From: Myxococcales bacterium | GTDB lineage: Bacteria > Myxococcota_A > UBA9160 > SMWR01 | Direction of reading: 5' to 3' | DNA: 5,480 bases | NCBI GenBank assembly: GCA_022572485.1 | Contig: JACZVU010000171.1 | Span: forward strand, 1 to 5,480 | Shown: positions 1 through 5,480 of the stretch, piece after piece | How positions within the stretch are numbered: the first letter of the stretch is position 1 | Layout: the number at the start of each line of letters is the position of its first letter | Made by a program: the position numbers and the translations under genes | The notes under the pieces: model-generated | Databases searched by the model: none | What the model was told of the DNA's origin: nothing | Seen by the model: only the letters and a program-made list of their open reading frames with translations

Positions 1-272
1 TCGAGACCTTCCGCGCGCAGTGCTGCCAGCGCCGCCGGGACGACGTCGGGTTTGACGGCGAGCACGACCAGATCGCTGCCGCGAACCACGTCCGCGTAGC
101 CGGCGTCGGCCGCCACGCCGAGGCGATCGCGCAGTTGTGCGCAGCGCTCGGGCCGGGGCTCGGCAATGTGGATCTGGGCCGCAGAAACACCCCCCGCAAT
201 GAGTCCAGCGGCCAGCGCTTCTGCCATCGCGCCCCCACCGATGAAGCCGATTCGCCGCCCCGCCAAGGTCAT
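1..272 (-). CDS. proC: Pyrroline-5-carboxylate reductase, N-terminal part (cut by left edge)
   Basis: Reduces 1-pyrroline-5-carboxylate to L-proline with NAD(P)H, the last step of proline synthesis in the cytoplasm. Only the first 90 codons are in the window; the family is usually about 270 residues, so most of the dimerisation domain lies beyond the left edge. Visible residues are a Rossmann nucleotide-binding start with the GFIGGGAMAEAL glycine motif (residues 9-20), the acidic end of the second strand (IAEP, 36-39) and the LAVKP motif (71-75), which is typical of ProC. The ATG at 272-270 overlaps the yggS stop in an ATGA, and GGAG sits 6 bases upstream of it, so translation is probably coupled to yggS. 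ProC next to YggS is a common bacterial pairing. Nothing looks broken in the visible part. Confidence 0.93.
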   Translation of the reverse strand, partial: MTLAGRRIGFIGGGAMAEALAAGLIAGGVSAAQIHIAEPRPERCAQLRDRLGVAADAGYADVVRGSDLVVLAVKPDVVPAALAALRAEGL

Positions 273-991
273 GATTCACTCCGGGAGCCGAAGATCGCCG
301 TCCCCACCCGCACGATCGTGGCTCCCTCTTCGATGGCGATTTCGAAGTCGCCGGTCATTCCCATCGAGAGTTCAGATAGGTGTTCCCCGCCCGGTTTGCC
401 ACGCAGTGCGTCGCGCAGCGAGCGAAGCCTCGCGAAGGCCGGCCGGCTGTCCTCGGGGTCCGCCGCGGCCGCGGGTACCGTCATCAATCCCGTGATACGC
501 AACCGGGGCCAGCGCGTGCTGGCCTCGAGGAGCTTCGGAAGAGCGGCGGGATCGATGCCGCCCTTCTGGGGCTCGCCGCTGAGGTTCAGCTGGAGGAGGG
601 CGTCGAGGTGGCGATCCTGCTGAACGGCGCGGCGCTCGAGTTCCGCGCCGAGCGGCTCGCGGTCGACGCTAGCAATCGCATCGAAGAGGCGCACGACATC
701 CCGAGCCTTGTTGCGCTGGAGCTGCCCGACGAAATGCCAACGCGGCACGGCCAGCCCCGCGCTTCCGAGTTCGGTGTTTACGGCCGGAATCTTTGCTGCT
801 GCCTCTTGAACGTAGCTCTCGGCCAGATCGCATAGCCCCGCACGCACTGCGGCCACGATCAGCTCTGGGCTCTTTCGCTTGGCGACACCGAGCAGGGTGA
901 TTTCTTCGGGTTTGCGCCCGACGCGCAAGGCGGCAGCCGCCATGCGCTCGCGAACCGACGCGAGCCGGCTTTCGATGTCGCGGCTGGACAT
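269..991 (-). CDS. yggS: YggS/PLPBP family pyridoxal-phosphate homeostasis protein
   Basis: A 240-residue cytoplasmic PLP-binding protein with the fold-type III (alanine racemase-like) barrel. The family has no known enzymatic turnover and keeps vitamin B6 and amino/keto-acid pools balanced. Visible family motifs in order: LLGVAKRK with the expected PLP lysine at K38, ESYVQE (58-63), WHFVGQLQRNK (85-95), LQLNLSGEPQKGG (133-145), GLMTVPA (168-174) and the phosphate-binding LSMGMTGDFEIAI...VRVGTAIFG (208-235). The frame stays open upstream to an ATG at 1222, but the added residues are Arg-rich shadow sequence inside maf. The ATG at 991 gives the family length and has GGAG 10 bases upstream. The maf stop and this start share one base (TGATG), and the stop overlaps the proC start (ATGA), so the three genes are likely translated together. 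Confidence 0.95.
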   Translation of the reverse strand: MSSRDIESRLASVRERMAAAALRVGRKPEEITLLGVAKRKSPELIVAAVRAGLCDLAESYVQEAAAKIPAVNTELGSAGLAVPRWHFVGQLQRNKARDVVRLFDAIASVDREPLGAELERRAVQQDRHLDALLQLNLSGEPQKGGIDPAALPKLLEASTRWPRLRITGLMTVPAAAADPEDSRPAFARLRSLRDALRGKPGGEHLSELSMGMTGDFEIAIEEGATIVRVGTAIFGSRSES

Positions 992-1593
992 CAAGCGGAA
1001 TCTCCAAATCCAGCCTCGCCGAGCAGGTCGATGGTTTCGTCGAGAGGAAGGCCGATCACGTTCGTCTCGCTGCCGTGGATTCGGATTACGAAGGATCGCG
1101 CGCCTCCCTGCACCGCGTAGCCTCCCGCCTTGTCGAGTGATTCTCCGGTCGCCACATAGGCGATCAGCTCCTCTCGCCCTGCGGCGCGCATTTCGACGCG
1201 ACTCGTCACCGCAGTGTGCCATACCCGCAGTGTGTCACTCGCCACCAACGCGACTGCAGTCACCACCGAATGCTCACGACCCATCAGGCGTTCGAGAAGC
1301 TCCAGTGCGTGATCTGAATCGCGCGGCTTGCCGAGCACTTCACCATCCAACACGACAATGGTATCCGCACCCAACACCAGCCGGGGAGGAGACGCGCCGC
1401 TCTGCTTCGCGACGGCAAGGGCCTTGCTGTGGGCGAGGCGTTTCGCAAATGCGACGGGGATTTCGCCGGGCTGCTCGACCTCCGGAATGTTCGCCGGGCG
1501 GACTTCGAAGCGAATGCCGGCCCGGCAAAGCAGGTCGCTCCGGCGCGGTGAGGCGCTTGCGAGGATCAGTGGTGCGGGGTCGACGCACGTCAC
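991..1593 (-). CDS. maf: Maf family nucleoside triphosphate pyrophosphatase
   Basis: Maf proteins hydrolyse non-canonical or excess nucleoside triphosphates to the monophosphate and pyrophosphate, and some affect septum formation. From the GTG at 1593 the protein is 200 residues, the usual family length. Motifs: LILASASPRRSDLL (9-22), LGADTIVVLDGEVLGKP (74-90) with the catalytic-type Asp77, GREHSVVTAVAL (105-116), DKAGGYAVQGGA (154-165) and NVIGLPLDET (178-187). The DKAGxYxxQG form resembles the YhdE-type (dTTP/UTP) branch rather than YceF (m7GTP); this substrate call is inference. The start is uncertain. The frame stays open to TTG codons at 1629 and 1671; the latter would lie only 5 bases after arfB and add 26 Arg/Pro-rich residues without family similarity. 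No candidate has a good ribosome binding site. The stop shares a base with the yggS start. Confidence 0.93.
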   Translation of the reverse strand: MTCVDPAPLILASASPRRSDLLCRAGIRFEVRPANIPEVEQPGEIPVAFAKRLAHSKALAVAKQSGASPPRLVLGADTIVVLDGEVLGKPRDSDHALELLERLMGREHSVVTAVALVASDTLRVWHTAVTSRVEMRAAGREELIAYVATGESLDKAGGYAVQGGARSFVIRIHGSETNVIGLPLDETIDLLGEAGFGDSA

Positions 1594-1676
1594 GATCCGC
1601 GGGTTACCGAGCCACGCACAGCGCGTCAAGCCGGCCGCTCTGCGAGCGGGCTTGGGCCGCTGGCTTCGCAAATCGG
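1594..1676 (-). other. arfB-maf spacer (longest gap between genes)
   Basis: This 83-base stretch is non-coding if maf starts at GTG 1593; it is mostly coding if maf starts at TTG 1671. It is GC-rich, with no TATAAT/TTGACA-like pair that I can see and no T-run on the transcribed strand. Its one clear structure is the bulged hairpin at 1627-1654. Confidence 0.5.
1627..1654 (-). repeat. Bulged GC-rich hairpin between arfB and maf
   Basis: Read on the minus strand, CAAGCC pairs with GGCTTG (6 bp), and inside it CGCTC pairs with GAGCG (5 bp) around a GCA loop. There is a one-sided 3-base bulge (GCC). That is 11 perfect pairs in 28 bases. It is not followed by a U-tract, so it is not a standard intrinsic terminator. 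If it acts, it could be an RNA processing or stability element, or could mask a maf start codon (the TTG at 1629 is inside the 3' arm). GC-rich sequence makes such stems fairly easy to obtain by chance. Confidence 0.4.
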
Positions 1677-2105
1677 TCAGTCATCCAATCTAGGTCGGCG
1701 GCGCTGGCTTTTGAGCGCGGAGCGGCGCTTCTTCTGCTGAATCCCGCGCTTTCGGGTGCCCGCACTGGCCTGGGTGGCGAGCCGCGCCCGGGCTGTGGTG
1801 AGCGCCTCCGAGACGATCTCTACGAGCCGTTCGCGGACGCGCTCCAGGTTGCGCGCCCGGCTGCGCGCCCGGCCCGCGTGGAGTATCAGTGCGCCAGCTC
1901 GCGTCAATCGGTGATCGAGCTTCGAACGCAAAAGTACGCGCTGTCGATCCGACAGCACTTCGCTCACCTCGATGTTCCAACGCAGTGTCACGCGGGTGCT
2001 CGACTTGTTGACGTGCTGGCCCCCCGGACCGCTCGACCGGCTCGCCGAGGCGCGCAACTCGCCCGCTGGAATGACGAGGCCCCGGCGAACGCGCAGATCG
2101 TCCAT
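1677..2105 (-). CDS. arfB: Alternative ribosome-rescue factor, peptidyl-tRNA hydrolase ArfB (YaeJ)
   Basis: A 142-residue class I release-factor-like protein that enters ribosomes stalled on non-stop mRNA and hydrolyses peptidyl-tRNA without reading a codon. The catalytic GGQ is at 28-30 in the setting SRSSGPGGQHVNKSSTRVTLRW (22-43), the signature of this family. The tail from about residue 105 is basic (RKR, QKKRRSALKSQRRRP), as expected for the part that inserts into the empty mRNA channel. The length matches E. coli ArfB (140), and there is no codon-recognition domain, which rules out RF1/RF2. The ATG at 2105 follows the trkH stop with a single base between them; no strong Shine-Dalgarno is seen, so re-initiation after trkH is likely. 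Linkage with trkH looks positional rather than functional. Confidence 0.94.
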   Translation of the reverse strand: MDDLRVRRGLVIPAGELRASASRSSGPGGQHVNKSSTRVTLRWNIEVSEVLSDRQRVLLRSKLDHRLTRAGALILHAGRARSRARNLERVRERLVEIVSEALTTARARLATQASAGTRKRGIQQKKRRSALKSQRRRPRLDD

Positions 2106-2106
2106 T

Positions 2107-3540
2107 TCAACGCCGCCAGAAGTCTCGGTGGAAGAGAATCAGGATCGTGAAGAGTTCCAATCGCCCCGCGATCATCGCGATGCAGAGAGTGAATTTCACC
2201 GCGCTCGGAAAGTGCGCGAAGTTGTCGGACGGGCCGATTTCACCCAACCCAGGTCCCACGTTTCCAACCGAGGTGAGCGCCGTCGACACCGAAGTCAGGA
2301 TGTCGTAGCCGGCTGCGCTGACCACGCAAGCGACAACCGTGGTCGTTAGAAAGTAGAGCGTGAGAAATGCCCAGATGCCGGCGAGCACGTCGTCGGGAAC
2401 CCGCTTTCTCTCGTAGAGGACGGGGTGTCCGACCGCGGTTCGGTGTCCCAGTCGGTTGAAGACGCTGGACAGGGCTTTTATTCCGATCAGGACCCGCAGG
2501 CTCTTCACGCCCCCACTGGTCGAACCCGCCATGCCTCCGAGGATCATCAACTGCAGAAGCACCAGTAGCGCAATGGACGGCCATCCCTCGAAGTTGACGG
2601 TGGCGTAACCGGTGGTGGTGGCGATCGAGACCACCTGGAACAGCGCGGCGCGGAAGCCCCCGAATTCGATTGCGTGGAAGAGTGCCCAGTAGACGATGAT
2701 GGCCGCTCCACTCAGAAGGGCGAGGTAGTAACGCAACTCTGCATTCCGCAAGACGCTGCCGATGTGGCCGGTGAGCAGCCGATAGTGGAGCACGAAGTTC
2801 ACGCCAGCGAGCGTCATGAAGACGATGATGATCCACTCGATGAGCGCAGAATCAAAGCCGCCGATTGATCCATCAAGGGTCGAGAATCCACCCGTCGACA
2901 TCGTCGTGAGTGAATGACAGAGTGCCTCGTATCGGGTCATTCCCGCAAAAACCAGCAGAACCCATTCGACTCCGGTAAAGCCGACGTAGATCAACCAAAG
3001 CCGTCGGGCGGTAACCGCGATCCTTGGGGTGAGTTTGTCGGCGACGGGGCCCGGTACCTCGGCCTTGAAGAGTTGCATGCCGCCGACGCCGAGCAGGGGC
3101 ATGAGAGCGACCGCAAAGAGGATGATTCCCATCCCGCCGAGCCATTGGGTGAGGGATCGCCAGAGCAGGAGAGCCTTCGGGGCGCCCTCGATCTGGGTCA
3201 TCACAGTGGATCCCGTCGTCGTGAAGCCCGCGACAGACTCGAAGATTGCATCGGCGATGCCAAGTGTGTCGGTGAACATGTAAGGAAGGGAGCCGAACGC
3301 GGATGCGATCAACCAGGCGGCGCTGACCACGAGAAAGGCATCGCGGATTCGCATGCGCCGATCGGTTGGGTGCGAACCAAAGGCCATCGCGAATCCGACG
3401 ACGCCTGCGGCGATTGCGCTCGCCGCGTAGGGGAGCACGGGCTCGCCGAAGCGGAGTGCCGCAATAATGGGTACGAGCTGAATCGCGGCAATGCCGACGA
3501 GTAGCCAGCCGAGAACATTCGCAATCAGCGGGGCGTTCAC
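2107..3540 (-). CDS. trkH: TrkH-type potassium uptake channel subunit
   Basis: Inner-membrane K+ translocating subunit of the TrkH/KtrB/HKT superfamily, 477 residues and highly hydrophobic (E. coli TrkH is 483). All four pore-loop filters are present: AGFTTTGST (104-112), LTTMSTGGFS (211-220), IATTTGYA (306-313) and LTSVGNVGPGLG (422-433). The family stretch PLLGVGGMQLFKAEVPGP (148-165), the GGMAGSTSGGVKSLR intramembrane loop (335-349) and a C-terminal IAGRLELFTILILF (457-470) are also visible. The GTG at 3540, two bases after the previous stop, is chosen over an in-frame GTG at 3615. The extra 25 residues would overlap the upstream gene and are not membrane-like. Such channels normally need a cytosolic NAD/ATP-binding TrkA/KtrA ring; no trkA is in the window. 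A weak ribosome binding site suggests coupling to the upstream gene. Confidence 0.96.
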   Translation of the reverse strand: MNAPLIANVLGWLLVGIAAIQLVPIIAALRFGEPVLPYAASAIAAGVVGFAMAFGSHPTDRRMRIRDAFLVVSAAWLIASAFGSLPYMFTDTLGIADAIFESVAGFTTTGSTVMTQIEGAPKALLLWRSLTQWLGGMGIILFAVALMPLLGVGGMQLFKAEVPGPVADKLTPRIAVTARRLWLIYVGFTGVEWVLLVFAGMTRYEALCHSLTTMSTGGFSTLDGSIGGFDSALIEWIIIVFMTLAGVNFVLHYRLLTGHIGSVLRNAELRYYLALLSGAAIIVYWALFHAIEFGGFRAALFQVVSIATTTGYATVNFEGWPSIALLVLLQLMILGGMAGSTSGGVKSLRVLIGIKALSSVFNRLGHRTAVGHPVLYERKRVPDDVLAGIWAFLTLYFLTTTVVACVVSAAGYDILTSVSTALTSVGNVGPGLGEIGPSDNFAHFPSAVKFTLCIAMIAGRLELFTILILFHRDFWRR

Positions 3541-3542
3541 CG

Positions 3543-4442
3543 CTAGCTCGGTGGTGCGTAGACGTGCCAGCGAAGCCGGTTGCTTTGGCCACCGAGATCC
3601 GTGTGTACGCGGCACGCGCCGTGTATTCGCACGATCTCCTCTGCCGCGTGTTTGACCGCTGTCATCAGTTCCGTCAGAAGCTCGTCTTCGACGATCAAGA
3701 GCGATTCTACGGCTTCGATGGGTTCGATGACGAGGTGCCCGGGAGCCAGTGGGCGGTCGGGTCGAACGGCGCGGATCGCACCGGTCTCGAAGATGAGGGG
3801 ATCGGTCGCGATGGGCTTCGGATCCATTTCGAGCGGGAGCAGGGGTTCGACTTCGGATCGCAGGCTTCGGATCAAACTGTCTCGGGTGATCGGCGGGATT
3901 TCAGCCTCCCGTTGGTAGTTGGGGTGGCTGATCCGCACGCGCGCGGGTCGTTTGGGATCGTAGAAGAGCCGCTGTGCGCCTTCGTCTAGAGCGAATTTGA
4001 TGTACTGCACGGCGGAGATTCGGTCTTCCTGCATCTGCTTCGGATCGAATTGCGCCATGATTTCGATTGCTTCGGATCCTTCGCCTACGATTAGCGAGAC
4101 GTGTTCGTCGACACCGATGAGCCGATCGAGCGCGGGCCGGATTTCAGCCGCTTCGGTGACCTCGATGAACAGGGTCGCCGAGAGCTCGCGATCTGCGGGC
4201 ATGAGTTCGTTGTAGGTGTCGATTTCGTGCTGGATCTTGTCCGGCCGATCGATGCCTTCCACCCAGACCATTTCCTGGATTTGGAAGCGAAGCGTCTCGC
4301 GGTCTTCAAACAACAGGGTGATGTTTTCGCCGACCGCGAGTCGGCGGCTGCGCTTGTAGTCGATGACCGCCGCGCGGTAGCTCGGGCGCAATCCCACGTA
4401 TTTCTCGCGGTCTACGATGTCCTCCAGGGCGAGAGGTTTCAC
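3543..4442 (-). CDS. DUF3501 protein with a C-terminal degenerate HIT-like domain
   Basis: This protein has 299 residues, whereas DUF3501 proteins are usually about 190-200. Residues 1-180 read as DUF3501: MKPLALEDI start, RPSYRAAVIDYKRSRRLAVGE (19-39), LLFEDRETLRFQIQEMVWVE (43-62), the NELMP block (78-82) and ISAVQYIKF (142-150). A linker follows, then about 215-297 resembles a HIT domain: IFETGAIRAV (217-226), PLAPGHLVIEPIEAVESLL (231-249), a helix through about 272, and GGQSNRLRWHVYAP (284-297). The last aligns with the HIT signature GQSxxHxHxHV, but the triad positions are R289, R291 and H293, so nucleotide hydrolysis is unlikely. No signal peptide or membrane segment is seen. DUF3501 genes commonly follow a CCG-domain Fe-S protein, as here; its function is unknown. 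The GTG start has AGGAG 8 bases upstream. The domain-2 call is my reading, not a search result. Confidence 0.85.
   Translation of the reverse strand: MKPLALEDIVDREKYVGLRPSYRAAVIDYKRSRRLAVGENITLLFEDRETLRFQIQEMVWVEGIDRPDKIQHEIDTYNELMPADRELSATLFIEVTEAAEIRPALDRLIGVDEHVSLIVGEGSEAIEIMAQFDPKQMQEDRISAVQYIKFALDEGAQRLFYDPKRPARVRISHPNYQREAEIPPITRDSLIRSLRSEVEPLLPLEMDPKPIATDPLIFETGAIRAVRPDRPLAPGHLVIEPIEAVESLLIVEDELLTELMTAVKHAAEEIVRIHGACRVHTDLGGQSNRLRWHVYAPPS
3816..4078 (-). repeat. Five copies of the 9-mer CTTCGGATC inside the DUF3501 gene
   Basis: On the plus strand CTTCGGATC occurs at 3816-3824, 3851-3859, 3865-3873, 4038-4046 and 4070-4078, always in the same orientation (GATCCGAAG on the coding strand); three of the other four neighbouring contexts extend to GCTTCGGATC like the first. 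I found no further copy elsewhere in the window. The copies fall in three reading frames, encoding Asp-Pro-Lys twice, Ser-Glu twice and Ile-Arg-Ser once, so they are not a protein repeat. Whether they mean anything is unknown. Confidence 0.55.
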
Positions 4443-4462
4443 GATGCAGGCTCCTGTTTCAC
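4439..4462 (-). other. Seven-codon mini-ORF created by the duplicated start region
   Basis: The upstream repeat unit offers a second GTG (4462-4460) with its own AGGAG at the same 8-base spacing. Read from there, the frame encodes MKQEPAS and stops at a TGA (4441-4439) that overlaps the GTG of the DUF3501 gene in a GTGA. A ribosome starting here would end right at the real start, so it could feed re-initiation or compete with it. Translation is unproven; it is a by-product of the tandem repeat. Confidence 0.4.
4451..4455 (-). promoter_or_regulatory. Ribosome binding site AGGAG for the DUF3501 gene
   Basis: AGGAG lies 8 bases before the GTG at 4442 and supports that non-ATG start. An identical copy at 4471-4475 lies 8 bases before the GTG of the mini-ORF, inside the end of the Fe-S gene. 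Confidence 0.7.
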
Positions 4463-5480
4463 GATGCCAGCTCCTGATAGGCGCGGTTCAGGAGAACCAC
4501 GGGATGCAGGGCTTTCACGCCGAGGCCCTTCTGGATGCGCAGAGCCGCGAGAGGGCAGTCCGTGGAGACCCAATCCGGCTTCACGGCATCCAGACGCTTG
4601 AGCATACCGCTTGCGACTTTCATCGACTCGTCGTAAAAGCGCACTTGCATCCCCCAGGTGCCGTCGACGCCCGAACAGGCATCCACCAGCACGACCTCAT
4701 CGGCTGCGAGCTGGAGCAGGTCGCGTGAGCGAAAACCGATGTTCTGGGCCCTCAGATGACAGGGCGCGTGATAAGCCACCCTCCCCAGAGACGATTTGAA
4801 ATCGCGACTCAGCTTTTTGGCGCGCGCCAGATCGTAGATGTACTCCATGAGATCCTGGGTGCCCTTGGCGACGCGCTCGGCGTCCGGATTGGCCAGCAGT
4901 TTTGGATACTCGGTTTTCAGCATCAACGAACACGAAGGCCCAGGTGTGATGACCGTGGCACCGGCTTCGACGTAGGGGAGCAGGTCGGCCACGTTCTTCT
5001 CGGCGTTGCGGCGCGCGGCGTCGAGGTCTCCGGTGTCTGTAAGCGGCATCCCGCAGCAGCGTTCGTAGCAGAGGTCCACGCGCACACCGCTTCTCTCGAG
5101 TACCTCGACCGCTGCTCGCCCGGTATCGGGGTCGTTGTAGTTGACGCTGCAGGTGGTGAAGAGAACCGCGTGACCGTTCTCACCCTCGGATCGGGTCTGT
5201 TTCCTCGCGAACCAGCGCTTGACGGTCTCTCGATGAAACGACGGCTGGATCCAGTCCCGGTGTATGCCGAGCGTCTTCTCCATCAAGATGCGCGAAATCC
5301 GGTTGCGGTTGGCGAAATTCATCAGCGTCGGCGCGAGGGACCCGATTTTGCCAATCAGGTCGGTCCGGGTGGTGGCTTTCCGCGCGAGTGAAACTCCGTC
5401 ACGCGCCGCGCGGGCTTGCTGATGCCGGCGCATCAAGGCCGGGAAGTCGATGTCCCAGTCGTGAGGGGGTGTGTAGGGGC
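4459..5480 (-). CDS. GlpC/HdrB-like Fe-S oxidoreductase with two CCG domains (5' end outside window)
   Basis: About 340 C-terminal residues of a COG0247-type (Fe-S)-binding protein; the frame is open to the right edge. The first visible residues, PYTPPHDWDIDFPALMRRHQQAR, match the segment that in this family directly follows the last cysteine of an N-terminal ferredoxin domain, so roughly 100 residues with its [4Fe-4S] cysteines should lie outside. A MEKTLGIHRDW segment (about 5230-5280) is typical of the rubrerythrin-linked subgroup. Two cysteine-rich domains follow: Cys at 5149-5151, the CCG pair at 5053-5058 and PSC at 4930-4932; then PCH at 4759-4761, ACSG at 4675-4677 and DCP at 4555-4557. 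Such domains bind a cluster or carry electrons to disulfide or quinone partners. The DUF3501 gene follows after 16 bases. In-window TTG/ATG codons near 5431-5436 are not the start. Confidence 0.93.
   Translation of the reverse strand, partial: PYTPPHDWDIDFPALMRRHQQARAARDGVSLARKATTRTDLIGKIGSLAPTLMNFANRNRISRILMEKTLGIHRDWIQPSFHRETVKRWFARKQTRSEGENGHAVLFTTCSVNYNDPDTGRAAVEVLERSGVRVDLCYERCCGMPLTDTGDLDAARRNAEKNVADLLPYVEAGATVITPGPSCSLMLKTEYPKLLANPDAERVAKGTQDLMEYIYDLARAKKLSRDFKSSLGRVAYHAPCHLRAQNIGFRSRDLLQLAADEVVLVDACSGVDGTWGMQVRFYDESMKVASGMLKRLDAVKPDWVSTDCPLAALRIQKGLGVKALHPVVLLNRAYQELAS

Larger units (their letters stand above)
4436..4475 (-). repeat. 20-bp tandem duplication across the Fe-S/DUF3501 gene junction
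   Basis: Two head-to-tail 20-bp units, 4436-4455 and 4456-4475, differ at only two positions (4448/4468 and 4449/4469). Each unit on the coding strand carries AGGAG, an 8-base spacer, GTG and AAAC. The upstream unit contains the last codons (QELAS) and TGA of the Fe-S gene; the downstream unit contains the working start of the DUF3501 gene. In the upstream unit the stop lies in a GTGA, so before duplication the two genes probably overlapped by four bases. Confidence 0.85.

Noticed and set aside
992..1222. A longer yggS starting at ATG 1222
   Set aside because: The extra 77 residues are Arg-rich shadow of maf and lie outside the family; the ATG at 991 gives the normal 240 residues and a stop/start overlap.
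1627..1654. The arfB-maf hairpin as an intrinsic terminator
   Set aside because: No U-tract follows on the transcribed strand, and the downstream genes have no visible promoter of their own.
1851..1874. A 12-bp near-perfect tandem repeat (GCGCGCCCGGCT / GCGCGCCCGGCC) inside arfB
   Set aside because: It encodes RARSRAR-type sequence at a place where the protein aligns with E. coli ArfB without any insertion, so it reflects Arg/Ala codon bias rather than a duplication.
879..2150. A 423-codon open frame on the plus strand opposite yggS, maf and arfB
   Set aside because: It lies antisense to three well-recognised genes, has Arg/Pro/Ser-rich low-information composition and no family motif. Long antisense frames are common in GC-rich coding DNA.
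2914..3504. A 196-codon plus-strand frame opposite trkH, and a similar 211-codon frame at 4756-5391 opposite the Fe-S gene
   Set aside because: Both are antisense shadows of confidently identified genes, with no recognisable domain or ribosome binding site evidence.
3541..3615. A longer TrkH starting at GTG 3615
   Set aside because: It would overlap the 3' end of the DUF3501 gene by over 70 bases and add hydrophilic residues before the first membrane segment; GTG 3540 sits two bases after the upstream stop.
5431..5436. TTG/ATG near the right edge as the start of the Fe-S gene
   Set aside because: The frame is open to the edge and the residues before it (PYTPPHDWDIDFPAL) match the conserved family sequence that follows the ferredoxin cysteines, so the gene continues beyond the window.

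Overview
The window is GC-rich bacterial DNA that is almost entirely coding. All seven genes lie on the minus strand and are read from the right edge to the left edge. Junctions are very tight (a 4-base overlap, a 1-base overlap, and gaps of 1, 2 and 16 bases). The exception is the arfB-maf spacer, which is 83 bases with the preferred maf start. No RNA gene, mobile element, CRISPR array or clear promoter or terminator is visible, and no stretch of 300 bases lacks a gene. The layout looks like one long operon or two fused operons. The maf-yggS-proC order, the sequence flavour and an Fe-S/DUF3501 pair suggest a proteobacterium in the broad sense, perhaps a deltaproteobacterial-type lineage (Myxococcota, Desulfobacterota or Binatota-like). 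That placement is a weak inference from gene order only.

Right part (3543-5480): the 3' three quarters of a GlpC-like Fe-S oxidoreductase with two cysteine-rich CCG domains, then a DUF3501 protein. In other genomes this pair usually travels with a rubrerythrin gene and is thought to belong to a redox or peroxide-handling module; a rubrerythrin would lie outside the window if present. Here the DUF3501 protein carries an extra C-terminal domain that reads as a HIT domain whose His triad has decayed to Arg-x-Arg-x-His. The junction between the two genes is a 20-bp tandem duplication that copies the ribosome binding site, the GTG start and the upstream stop codon.

Middle (2107-3540): trkH, the membrane subunit of a Trk/Ktr-type potassium uptake system, with no trkA in the window.

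Left part (1-2105): a housekeeping block of arfB (ribosome rescue hydrolase), maf (nucleotide pyrophosphatase), yggS (PLP homeostasis protein) and the first 90 codons of proC (last step of proline synthesis). yggS next to proC is a widely conserved pairing.

The most interesting items are the DUF3501/degenerate-HIT fusion, the duplicated translation-start region in front of it, and a cluster of five identical 9-mers inside the same gene in all three reading frames.
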